Source: Limnanthes douglasii subsp. nivea (lineage: Eukaryota > Streptophyta > Magnoliopsida > Brassicales > Limnanthaceae). Taken from it: a DNA stretch of 64,000 bases. The stretch covers positions 161,936,813 to 162,000,812 of the forward strand of contig JAUPFV010000002.1 of NCBI GenBank assembly GCA_036936605.1. The letters run 5' to 3'. How positions within the stretch are numbered: position 1 is the first letter of the stretch; the number at the start of each line of letters is the position of its first letter. The position numbers and the translations under genes are program-made. Below are positions 53,741 to 64,000 of this stretch, piece by piece. The notes below the pieces were generated by a model that made no database searches, was not told the origin of the DNA, and saw only the letters and a list, made by a program, of their open reading frames with translations.

Positions 53741-55167
53741 ACAAATTATACTACAACCAACCAACACAAACTTTTCTTTGGACAATTTTCACACCATGAT
53801 GTATCTTAAATTCATTCAATCGATTCGAATTAGTGTCATATTCATAAGTAAAAAACAAATATATATATATATATATATATAATCGGTACGCAAACATATT
53901 ATTTTAATATCTTCTTACAAATGTCAATTATTTTAATACTGCAAACGTTATATAAATCTTCTACCAACCATAACATAATATTAGATATGTATATGTATTT
54001 GAACTGATCTTTTAAGACATAATCTTTTTGTTTGCTCTACTTTTCGTACTTAAAAAAGATGTTGCCTCCGTATATTAATTATGTTGAAAATAACTAATCT
54101 AAACGTTTAGTTTATATTTTAATAAGTATGTGACTTGATTTTAAGGTTTAAAATGTTGCTCAATAACATTATGTATAAAAATTTTAAAACTAGAAATAGA
54201 ATAATATTTTTCAAATAATAGATTAAAGAAAAAAACTAACTTGAATAAAGAAAGGAAAAAAATTGGATTATTTACAACAAAGAAAGAGGAAAAAATAAGA
54301 AACGTAACGTTGCTATGTTAAGATGCAAAATTATAAAAAAAAAATATATATATATATATACAAAACGTGAGAAAAGGAATAATAGTCGGGACTGCTTATA
54401 TGCGATTGAAAGCGAGAGAGCAAATGCAAATTGAAAGAAACACCCAGTTTATATAACAAGACAGTGGCAACCGCCCAAGGTATTTCATATGGTTCTTTGT
54501 TATCTTCCGGAATGGCCTTTCGCAATGTTTGCATCTATTTCATGGTATGGGATGGGTTGGACTTGCATAGAATAGAACTAAGTTCATTTAAATTTAGATA
54601 AATTTTAAATATTATTTTTAAATGTATTAAAAATAAACAAAAATATCATACAAATAACTACTGCGGGTTGGCATTGAAGTCAGATAGGAAATGACATAAA
54701 CACCATAACAAACCAAATAAAAGTGAAAAAGAGAGTAAAAAAGGTTGATAACGGACCGGCCAATATGAGCATCCTAAAAAAACCGAATATAAACAAATTA
54801 AATTAGAATAGGTAAAAAATAAAAAAGCTAGTCCATCTGAATTTATTTTTAAAACAGAAGCGTTCAGCCAGTATACACTAAAGCAAGTGCAGAAAAAAGA
54901 CATACCGTTTTCTAGGGTATATACGAAGTACGAATATATAAATTTTGATTTTTAAGTAGGAATAAATCAATTGATTTATAAAAATAAAGTTGAAAAATAA
55001 AAAAATAAATCGATTAAGAGTATGTAAATAATAATCTAAAATACATGTAGATGACTCGGATAGGATCGTAAAGAAAAACAAATGGAGTGCCTAAATTAGG
55101 ATATCGCTAGTTTCTAAAAATACCAGATAAGAGAGCATCTAGTAATAAAATAATAGGACTAAAAACA

Positions 55168-55228
<61 letters not shown>

Positions 55229-55265
55229 TGAAGACTATGCTAATTAAAAGAGTATCAATTGGTAG
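53741..55265. other. AT-rich region with microsatellites
   Basis: (AT)n runs at 53859-53881, 54344-54361 and 55170-55225 (the last about 28 units). A more complex stretch at 54365-54560 has a minus-strand frame, MQTLRKAIPEDNKEPYEIPW and AVATVLLYKLG, which I do not recognise. No element boundary was seen. Confidence 0.5.
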
Positions 55266-55269
55266 TAAT

Positions 55270-55565
55270 TAAATGGAATTGAGGATCACTGAATCTTAAC
55301 CACGGCTCTCAAAAGAAGGCAAACTAGTGAACCATCCGGAAGATGAAGATAGTTCAAAGATGATCACAAGGCAACTGTACTTGAAACCATTGGGCAGCTT
55401 ATCTGGGCCTGAGGTAGTCTTCGTCTTGACAAAGAAGCTGTATTGAAGCTTATTCGCCAAACTAAACGCATGAACAAGATAAAGAGCGCGTTTCAAGCTC
55501 GGCTGAATGGAGCGAACACAGAGCAAATGTGGGTGAATTATGATATTTTCTCATCCTCGTGACCG
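55270..55565. other. complex-sequence island, possible host exon remnant
   Basis: Higher-complexity DNA in an AT-rich setting. Plus-strand frames read ATVLETIGQLIWA, stop, then SLRLDKEAVLKLIRQTKRMN and KIKSAFQARLNGANTEQMW. The minus strand is also open (LCVRSIQPSLKRALYLVHAF onward). I cannot decide the strand or name a protein. Confidence 0.25.
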
Positions 55566-55697
55566 AAAACTACAAACAAAATCCTGTTTCAATAATAGTG
55601 GAGGACTTCCCAATCATCATGTTCATTGTCAAAGCATCGACTAACTACACAATTCTAGTTTTGTTCATACATTAATATAGTATATATCAATGTTCAA

Positions 55698-56948
55698 ATG
55701 TTGTGTTGTCCGGATGTGCATCTCCTCTCTTTCCATTTCTATTTTTCTCTTCTTCTCTTCTATATCATCTATAACTTAACTTTCTTTTTATCCATCATCC
55801 TTCCTGCTATTCTTCTCAACTCTAGTATCATTTCCACTACTGTGTTAACCATCCAACAGGCCATCAAAGCGAGCAATGCCTCTCTCTCGAGTGACCGTCA
55901 GCAATATTTCACTGTAATCCACTCCACTAGCCACCCTTTGGTCCAAGTGCCTCAGCTCAACCCTATCCCATCGTCCTCGCCATTCCCAGAATCATTCCCT
56001 GGAAGAAACAGTAAGGGGCATGCCTTCTCCCGCCCATCCAAAGCCCACAGACCCTTAGGAATTCGTCTTGACCTTCCCTCCTCCTTGAAACCAAGCAGTT
56101 CTTTTAAAAGTCTCATACCCAGCAGCAACTCTATTCAGCCTCACCTAGCCGCTGAATCTGCCTCCATGGTAAACCTCCCTCAGCAAGGTCCCCTTCTTCT
56201 AACCCCGCTTCAACACAGATCATGGGCTCAGGTTGTCTTTCGTCCTGATACCGAATCCTCTATGAAAATTGAAAAAACTGAATCTATTGAAATCGACAAT
56301 GGTGTTCTCGTGTTCCCTGATGACGCTCTGACCGGCGACAAAGAAGACTGGGCCAAATGCCTCTCAGGCTACTTCCTCTCCAAGAAGCGGGTTGTCTCCC
56401 ATGTTCAAGCTCTGGCCAACCAGATATGGAGCCCTTTTGGTTTGCAAGAATGCAACCCCTTCAGGGCACTACTTCTTCAGGTTTTCATTTGCTGACAGTG
56501 CCACTGGAGTCCTGGAAAAAGCTCCCTGGATTATTAGCAGTCACCCTGTGCTCCTAAAGAAATGGGCTCCCATGGAAACTCTGACCAAAGAAGCCTTAAA
56601 GATTATCCCGTTGTGGGTCAAGTTCCATGGCATGCCCCATGAGCTCTGGTCGGAAAAGGGTCTGGGAATCCTAGGAAGCTATTTAGGGACCCTCTATCTA
56701 CGTAGATAGCCAAACCGCCGCAGATCCAGACTCAACTACGCCATATTTTGTATCATCATGCAAGCCTCATCACCATTTATGTCAAGCATCACCACTTCCT
56801 TGGAAAAGACCACACGATCCAAGTGGAATTCCTAGGGCTTCCTACGATCTGCAAGGGCTGCCTTTCCTTTGGCCATGCAACTGCTGCCTGTCACTTGCCA
56901 GCGGAACCACCAACCACTGCCTCCCCGACCCGCGGGCTAGGAAAATAA
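55698..56948 (+). pseudogene. LINE-2 ORF1 (DUF4283 plus CCHC zinc knuckle)
   Basis: Ser/Pro-rich N-terminus, HRSWAQVVFRPDTES, then DUF4283-like DNGVLVFPDDALTGDKEDWA, KCLSGYFLSKKRVVSHVQAL and a frameshift near 56450. The frame resumes with FSFADSATGVLEKAPWIISS, IIPLWVKFHGMPHELW and GLGILGSYLGT. After another break, IQVEFLGLPTICKGCLSFGH runs into ATAACHL, an intact CxxC-H-C knuckle. ORF1 proteins bind LINE RNA in the cytoplasm and nucleus. A low-complexity tail (about 57010-57230) precedes ORF2. Confidence 0.7.
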
Positions 56949-57264
56949 CCTATAACTTACCATGTCCCCTCCCACACCACTCTCTCGAACTCAAGCAACA
57001 GTGAATCAACCTTGCCAGAAACTCTTCGCCGTATAACCACGCAAAGTAACTGGACCAAAAGTTATATCATCGCCAGCAACAGCCCCGCAGATGCCCAGAT
57101 AGACCAGGAAATGGTTGATCCATCATCCTCTGAAATTACATCTCCAAGACCGAAAGCCGCAAGTAATGCGGCTGCTGCAAGTAATGCGGTTACTGCAAGT
57201 GTGTATGGGGACACCCCAATGTTGTATTAGATATCTTTTACCTTATTATCTTTTAACTGTTTGA

Positions 57265-58070
57265 ATAAAAATCGCTAGTTGGAACGTTAGAGGGTTGAAC
57301 GACCAGGTCCGTCAAAAAGATGTTAAAGATTTTGTTTTCTCTATTGGTATTAACGTCATATGCCTGCTTACAACTAAAGTTAAAATTGACAACATTATGC
57401 ATATCATGACCACCATGCTACCTTTTCGGCGCTACGTCTCAAACCATAGTTGCCATCATCTAGGTAGGATTTGGATAGCTTGGAACCCAAGCATTTTCCA
57501 AGTCACTGTTAAAGACACCACTGCCCAAACCCTTCAATGTGACCTTTATTGGACTACCAGAAATACCTCCTTCCATCTCACTTCTATGTATGGCTTTAAT
57601 GACCTATCTGACCACCTCCCTCTTTGGAGCACCCTTTGCTCTTATGGTCTTAGAAATTCCCCCTTCCCTTGGTTAGCCATTGGGGATTTCAATGCAATCA
57701 GGAACCCTCATGAAAGAACTAATGCCGACCTGCGCTAGAGCAACTCTATTGACATGTTTAATGATTGCTGTCGGAGGTGCTGCCTTGACGACCTTAATGC
57801 GTATGACTTCCAATTTTCCTGGTTTAACCACCAAGAGGATAACCCCATCTCCCTCGGATTGACAGATCTCTTGTGAATGCGGTCTGGGATGACGTCTTCC
57901 CTAACTCTTATGCGCACTTTGATCTCCCCAGAACCTCCGATCATACCCTAATTATCGTCCATCTCACAATCTCTTTTATATCCTCCCCCAGACCTTTTAA
58001 GTTCTTTAATATGTGGAAATCCCACCCAAATTTCCATAATCTTGTTTCTGATAACTGAACTCTCCCCTGA
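57265..58070 (+). pseudogene. LINE-2 ORF2 endonuclease
   Basis: Starts IKIASWNVRGLNDQVRQKDV, the initiator being ATA where relatives have ATG. The catalytic Glu position reads CLLTTKVK (Thr for Glu). Later IAWNPSIFQV, FHLTSMYGFN, WLAIGDFNAIRNPHER (GDFN intact) and PRTSDHTLIIVHL (SDH intact) follow. Frameshifts near 57738 and 57870. APE-type endonuclease that would nick target DNA; dead here. Confidence 0.7.
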
Positions 58071-59950
58071 GCCCCATGAAAGTTGTCGTTTTCAAGCTGG
58101 CCAGACTCATTCTCGTGCTCTCATCGCTAAACAAGACGGAGTTTAGTGACATCAGACATAGAGTCGAGGAAGCAAAATCTACCATTGCTCTCGCCCAAGA
58201 AAATATATTCTCTGACCCCTCAAATAGGACGCTTATATCCATTGAGAAAGAGGCGTCAAATACTTATATTTTTTGTAGTCATGCGGAAGAATCCTTCCTC
58301 AAGCAAAAATCCAGGAAAACCTGGCTTAAACTTGGGGACAGGAATTCAAAATTCGTCCATAATAGCATTAGGGCTTATAAGGCTCGTAATAAAATCCTCT
58401 TGATGACCACCCCAGGTGGTTCCTCGAGCTCAAACCCCCTCACCATCTCTTCCACCTTTCAAAATGATTTCCTCCACCAGCTCGGCTCTCCAAGTAAACC
58501 CAACTACCTTGAGCCGGGCAGAATCAAGGCCTTAATTAATTCTTCTGTTCCCCCTGACCTGAGTGCCGAGATGATTAAACCCATCTCTGAAGTCGAAATC
58601 AAATCGGCCCTTTTTTACATCTACAACGATAAAGCTCTGGACCCTGATGGCTTTAGCGCAGGCTTCTTTAAATCCTGCTGGCCCCTCATTAGCAAATATA
58701 TTTGTGCCAGGGTCAAGCACTTCTTTGAAAAACGAAGGATAACCCCGGATTGGAACAAGACCCTAATTTCTCTCATCCCTAAGATTGACTCCCCCTCTCT
58801 TCCCTCGGAGTATAGGCCGACTGCTTGTTGCTATTGTTATTTATAAAATCATCTCAAAAATGATTGCCTCTAGAATCAAATCGGCACTGTCGGTGCTAAT
58901 CGACCCCTCTCAGTCCTCCTTTGTTCTGGGCCGTTCCATTGTGGACAACATCCTTCTCACCCAAAACCTCTTGCATGGCTATCAATCTAACCGTAAAGGT
59001 CCCAGATGCGCCCTCAAGATCAACCTTATGAAGGCCTTCGACAACATCAAATGGGAAGTTGTTCTTGATATCCTCTTAGCCATGAACTTCCATATGCCCA
59101 TGATAAATTGGATTATCCAATGCATCACCTCCACCTCCTATTCGGTTTGATTATTAATGGTGAACCGATGAATTTCTTTCCCGGGAGAAAAGGTCTTCGA
59201 CAAGGGGACCCTCTCTCGCCATACCTCTTTGTTATTGTTATGCAGGTCCTCTTGAGAATCCTCCAAGAGAAAAGTCAAAACCCTTCCTTTGGATTCCACT
59301 GGAAATGCCACAAGCTCTAGATCATCAACCTCTGTCTTACGGACGACCTCATGATCCTCTGCAGGGCCAACCTCCAATCTATTGATCTAATCCTCGAAGG
59401 TCTCGCTGAATTTGCGGCAATTTCCAGCCTTCATTTGAACCCATCAAAAAGCACCATCTTCTTCTCTGGCACCTTCCCCAACACCAAGCTCAACATCCTT
59501 AACCGCATAAATTTCAAAGAAGGTTCCCTCCCAGTCATATACCTCGGCATGCCTCTCATTTGGTCTCGCCTCTCCTACAACGAATGTTGACCCCTTTTCT
59601 TGAAAATCACCAACAGAATCAACTCTTGGACCTCCAAGCATCTTTCCTATGTCGGTCATCTCCAACTTATTAATTCAGTTTTCTTTGCTAGCCAGGTCTA
59701 CTCGTCATCAATCTTTATCCTACATGCGCGAGTCCTCAAAGAGCTCTCTCAATTGCTCAGTCGATTTCTTTGGTCAGGACCTGAAATGAAAGTTTCTGGT
59801 GCCAAGATATTCTGGAATAAGCTCACTGGGTCCAAAGAGGAGGGCGGCCTTGGGATCCCAGATCTAAAAATCTGGAATCAGGCAGCCGCCCTCAAACTCC
59901 TCTGGTCCATTCTTATTAAAAATAAGAACTCCCTATGGACACAATAGACT
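58071..59950 (+). pseudogene. LINE-2 reverse transcriptase
   Basis: Frames: FLKQKSRKTWLKLGDRNSKF, EIKSALFYIYNDKALDPDGF, NKTLISLIPKIDSPSLPSEY then a shift, FVLGRSIVDNILLTQNLLHG, and INLMKAFDNIKW (Asn for the first catalytic Asp). GRKGLRQGDPLSPYLFVIVM, LTDDLMIL (both Asp of the box kept) and SSLHLNPSKSTIFFSG follow. The inter-domain RINSWTSKHLSYVGHLQLIN and WNKLTGSKEEGGLGIPDLKI complete it. Non-functional. Confidence 0.75.
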
Positions 59951-59953
59951 CTA

Positions 59954-60650
59954 ATGGAAAAAATTAAATCTAAATGTTTCTGGACCCTCCCAACGCCCTC
60001 GTCTGCAAGCTGGAGTTGGAAGAATATCCTAAACCTCCGGAGCAAAGCCTCAAATATCTATCGCGTCATAATTGGAAATGGATCCAACACTTCGATTTGG
60101 CACGACCCATGGCTATTCTCTACATCTTTTGTCAACCGCTATGGCTCTTCAATCCAGAACCTCTCCAAACTCAGAAACTTAAGAAAAGTTGAAGATATTT
60201 GCAGAAATGGTACCTGGGCCTGGCCCTCCCATGCCAGAGCCCCCAACCGCCACCTCCAAGATCACCTGGGTGAAATCATCTCAGCCCTCAGAGATCTTCC
60301 GCGTACCACCTCCCTACCTAATAAATTCATCTGGATCCCGAACAACTCAAAACCAACCTTTTCTGTCAGCAGCACTTACACTACCCTTAAGCACTCAAAT
60401 GCAAAGGTCAGCTAGGCAAACCTAACCTGGCATAAATACTCTATTCCCCGACACTCCTATATAACCTGGCTTGCCATTCACAGCAAACTCTCCACCAGAG
60501 ATAAGCTTTTAACTTTGGGCCTAGACTGTCCGGCCTCCTCTGTCCTCTATAACAACATGCCCGAAACACTAGATCATCTTCTCATCCTCTACCCTTACTC
60601 CTCTGCCATCTGGGAGCTCTTATCCCAAAACTTTTTTTTATACCGGATTA
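59954..60650 (+). pseudogene. LINE-2 ORF2 C-terminal region with zf-RVT
   Basis: VIIGNGSNTSIWHDPWLFST and GTWAWPSHARAPN match LINE-1. Next are WHKYSIPRHSYITWLAIHSK and the zf-RVT part NNMPETLDHLLILYPYSSAI, in which the Cys ligands are lost. The reading ends near 60650. Confidence 0.65.
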
Positions 60651-62030
60651 ATCTGCGGTACATCTCATAATTTGTTTTTGTTAATTTCTTTTTAGTTTAA
60701 AAAGTTACACCAGACAAAGTGCAGCTTTGTTTGACCTATTTTTATTGGAAAAAAAACTATCAAAACCTAGATCTCACTCTGTGTTTAGATCGGAACCTTT
60801 CTTTATTACTTTTAGTTTATGTTTTGGTTTGATATGATAAAATGGATAGAATTTATGGATTTGGACTTGATGCATCTATTGTAATGTATCGTGCTAGAAT
60901 AAGGGAGTGCAATTTTATTAAATTAAAAAAATAAAAAATATTAAATATATCAGATGAAATGTATAAAATATTAAAATATGTATCTTATAAGATCATCGAC
61001 TATATGAATCAAAAATAATTATAAAAAAATTGATAATAAATTTATATTGTTTATTATTTATTTATTTTTAATTTTATAAAACTAAGGAAAGTATGATAAT
61101 AAGATATTCATTAAAACATAAGAATTTATTCAATACTTTCTTATTAAAATGGTAAAGAAGGAATGTAAGATTTTATTGAATTTAAAAAATATAAAAACTC
61201 TAAATATATTGAACTGAAGAATAAAAGGTGATTATTAAAAGTTTGATTTGACCTAATTTAAAATTTAAATAGTTTATAAATTTATAATTTATTGAATATT
61301 ACAATATTTCTTTTATTACGATATATAAAATTAGAATTTCCAAAATAAATTATACTAACTTATATATTTAGATTTAATGTCTCAGTTAATATATCAATAT
61401 TTGTATTTAAAATTTAATGAATATAATCAATAATCAAGTAATTTTAAAATAGTATTATCAAATAAATATTGTAATTTTTGGCTTTTCATAAATTTTATTT
61501 TATAACTATTTTATTTTAATAATTAAATTATATTATACAATATTTTATATATATAAATGAAAAATCATTATGTTATTTTATGATAAAGTTCTAAAGTTTA
61601 ACGACTTAACAACTTATATGGGTGCTTTTGAGCTCTTCATCTTTGGTTTCATTTTATTTGGATTTGTCTTTGTTCAATTTTGTTTGTTTACATTAATTTT
61701 GTTGATGTTGCTATTTAATTTAGGGTTAAATTCGTAGAGATGAGACAGTATACGAAGAGGCAGATATTATTCTATTTATTTTTACAGATTTTAATTTAGT
61801 TCCAAAATTAGGTTGGTGGTTTAATTTTTTGTTCATTGTTGTTGGCGGTTTATTTAATTTTTTTGCTCATACTCATGCATGAATTGCAGGTATGAATTTT
61901 ATAATTATTCTATTTCATAATTTTCAATAAAATTTAATTTATTCTGAAAATTGTATTACTTTCTAATTTTCAAATGGAAGAAGATAGACATAAACTTTTA
62001 ATACATAATATTATTAAAAAAATATGTAAC
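60651..62030. other. AT-rich region, no gene recognised
   Basis: Short frames only. A T-rich stretch near 61620-61900 could be leader of MULE-3, but its left terminal repeat was not found. Confidence 0.4.
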
Positions 62031-64000
62031 TTACTTTTAGCTTGAAAATACTGGTTTTGGGAATAAACGACAAAGTCTAAAGTTAATTTTGGTCTCCGTA
62101 AAAAATAAAACTAAAAATTGAGGTTTGTCGCTAAAACAACTGATTCCTAAATACCATATCGGAATCAGTTGTTTGTCGCTAAAACCTGCAGAAATTAAAG
62201 TTTATGATTAAAAATAAAAATAGAATAACTATATCATTTCATTTACAAAAAAAAATAACATGTAACTTTTTTCAAATACGGAGAAAATAACATATTTGCT
62301 GGATTTCACCCTAAACAATAATCTACTAAAAAAATATAACAAACTATAAACTATAAATTACTAATATGTCAATAATCTCGAACATATTATGATACGTTCA
62401 ATTATAACTATAATCGATTAACATGTCAATAACAATTCCATATGTTAAGCTATTCGAGATTCAAATTATAATCCGTCAATTACAAATTATAATCTACAAA
62501 TGTGTCGATAACATTTTAACTATTTGTGTTTCATATTTTGAGTTTAATAATAAAATAATATTTGTAATATTTTATTTATCTATATGTAATATTTTGTAAA
62601 AGGATTATTTGTAATTTTTCCTTTACATATGTTTTCTTTGGTAATATCTAACTTATATTTTGTTTATATATATAACCCGTGACAACACGTATGATATTTT
62701 CCTAGTAATAAGTAAAAGAAAGTATAGTAGAGTTTGGGTGTGGCTAAACTTTTATCTTAAAACTACACTATTTATCTTAGTTTTTTATTCTTTTGATTTT
62801 TTACAAAAGAAATTATATTTTTAAATTTTTTGTTTTTAAAGAATTTAGTGAAAAGTAGGTTTCTTGTTTTAGAAACATAAAATTTAAATACAAATAATCT
62901 ACATTTAAATCCAATTTTCTTTTAATCACCATTTTTTGAAAACAAGTCTTTCTATTTGTATATCAAAACCAAGTCTAATTTAAACCCCAAAAGGTATGAA
63001 ATTTTTATACCGCTGCTAAGATAGTACACCAACGGTATCAAATTTTCAGATACAAAAGATTCGCAGCTGTATTAAAAAGTCGCGAAGATACGAAAAACAG
63101 GAAAATCCTAGAATATTATTTGAATGCAAGAGATTTGGAACGTATACGAAGTTTGTAGACCCAAAATATCTTAAAAAGAAGTCTGCCGGAACCAAGAAAT
63201 GTGGGTTTCTTTTTAAGCTTAAAGGAAATATAATAACTTATGAAGAATGGTCATTGGAGGCCGTGTGTAGAGTTTATATAAAACTATGAACTTCGGTAAG
63301 GTCATTCGTACTTGTGAAACTTTTCTAAAATAAGAGTTGGAATTTGTTCTTAGTTCTACCAATATGGGAACTCGTCTTTGTGGATTTTGGATATAGTGAA
63401 AATGTCGAACCCTAAGAATTCATCGCCCATGCGCACAATATAAGTGGTCAGCTAAAAAACCGAAAGATCGAGAAGAACAGCTGCTCGTCGTTGCAATACT
63501 TGTTAGTTGAACTCAAAAATTCAAATTATTATGAATGTCATAGACCAAGCGAAGACAAAATTCATATCACAATTGAGCTTTTATTCACACACTGGTTAGT
63601 TTCGATTTGTTACAGACGTTTCCAAAAGTGTTAATAATGGGTAACACCTACAAGATAATAAGGTACATGATGTTGTTGTCTGAGGTTATTGGAGCCACTC
63701 GTACTAGTATTTATACATCAAATTTTCATTTATATTTTGCGGAGAAATTGACAACTACAAGTGGGTATTTGAATGTTTTCAATCGTTAATGGTAATAACC
63801 TCATCGAACAAGCATCCATTATTTTGACGGATCGAGACTTAGCGTTGATGAAACTGGTCAAAGAATTTTTCCCTAATGCAGCCCACATGATATATCTATA
63901 GCATATTAACATGAACGTTCTAGGAAAAATATTAAATGATAGAGAAGTCTCAAATTATTTTTAAAATATAGAATAAGATAATGACGTCGGAGAATGAACT
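62031..64000 (+). mobile_element. MULE-3: start of a third MULE copy, cut by the window edge
   Basis: Plus-strand transposase remnant preceded by an intron-like region that holds AACTGATTCC facing GGAATCAGTT (62139-62171), the palindrome type seen in the MULE-2 transposase intron. The left end of the element is not defined, and the PMD and small genes would be beyond the window. Confidence 0.55.
63100..64000 (+). pseudogene. MULE-3 transposase, N-terminal and core part
   Basis: FAR1-like DNA-binding region: ECKRFGT in broken frame, TKFVDPKYLKKKSAGTKKCG, FLFKLKGN and EEWSLEAVC. Then the core: FPKVLIMGNTYKIIRYMMLL (Gly where the first catalytic Asp is expected), SEVIGATRTS, EQASIILTDRDLALMK (second Asp kept) and NAAHMIYL before a stop and HINMNVLGKIL. 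Frequent stops. It continues beyond 64000. Confidence 0.65.

Larger units (their letters stand above)
55690..60650 (+). mobile_element. LINE-2: long broken L1-type LINE
   Basis: Plus strand, CT-rich 5' leader, ORF1 (DUF4283 and CCHC knuckle) and ORF2 (endonuclease, reverse transcriptase, zf-RVT). The 3' end is lost: no A tail, and the sequence fades within the zf-RVT region near 60650. Higher GC than its surroundings. Many frameshifts. No target duplication recognised. Confidence 0.8.

Noticed and set aside
55170..55225. (AT)n tract as a functional element
   Set aside because: Ordinary dinucleotide microsatellite; no surrounding signal suggests a function.

Overview
This is a nuclear plant window, almost certainly from a eudicot and possibly an asterid (the species is not resolved). 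It is AT-rich and built almost entirely of nested, decayed transposable elements. Evidence for a plant: Ty3/gypsy Tat-lineage, Copia and other gypsy LTR elements, L1-type LINEs, hAT elements, and Mutator-like elements (MULEs) that carry FAR1-type transposases and plant mobile domain (PMD) genes. Introns are GT-AG, and the priming sites match plant tRNA-Arg and initiator tRNA-Met. I found no convincing intact host gene.

Layout. 1-1718: 3' end of a plus-strand Tat element (Tat-A) with an open antisense reading frame. 1.7-4.9 kb: decayed Copia element and a gypsy reverse transcriptase scrap, both minus strand. About 4.9-22.4 kb: a MULE (MULE-2) split by a 427-bp fold-back MITE (6915-7341) and by a nearly complete minus-strand Tat element (Tat-B, 11658-21279). 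22.7-25.5 kb: an internally deleted minus-strand gypsy element (Gyp-B) holding a Tat LTR fragment. 25.8-33.1 kb: a second, less disturbed MULE (MULE-1). 33.2-34.3 kb: 5'-truncated LINE. 34.7-37.8 kb: hAT-2, with an exact 8-bp target duplication. 38.2-39.5 kb: Copia-like LTR holding another MITE. 42.4-53.7 kb: an old gypsy element (Gyp-C) interrupted by a rearranged Tat element (Tat-C), itself hit by hAT-1 (45334-47264) and a MITE (51020-51443). 55.7-60.65 kb: a long but broken LINE. 62.0-64.0 kb: the start of a third MULE copy.

How the genes fit together. Both larger MULE copies share a three-gene plan: a transposase with FAR1-type DNA-binding, MULE catalytic, SWIM and C-terminal OTU-protease-like parts, convergent to a PMD gene followed in tandem by a small acidic-tailed gene that I do not recognise. 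The Tat elements carry gag-pol in one direction and, between pol and the 3' LTR, a spliced gene on the opposite strand. All three Tat copies also preserve a short sense frame just before the 3' LTR. The strongest candidates for undescribed biology are the small MULE gene, the palindrome arrays in MULE introns and spacers, the short Tat sense frame, and the BED-only two-exon gene of hAT-1.

Nearly all coding regions here are pseudogenes. Protein matches were made by eye from motif order, without any database search.
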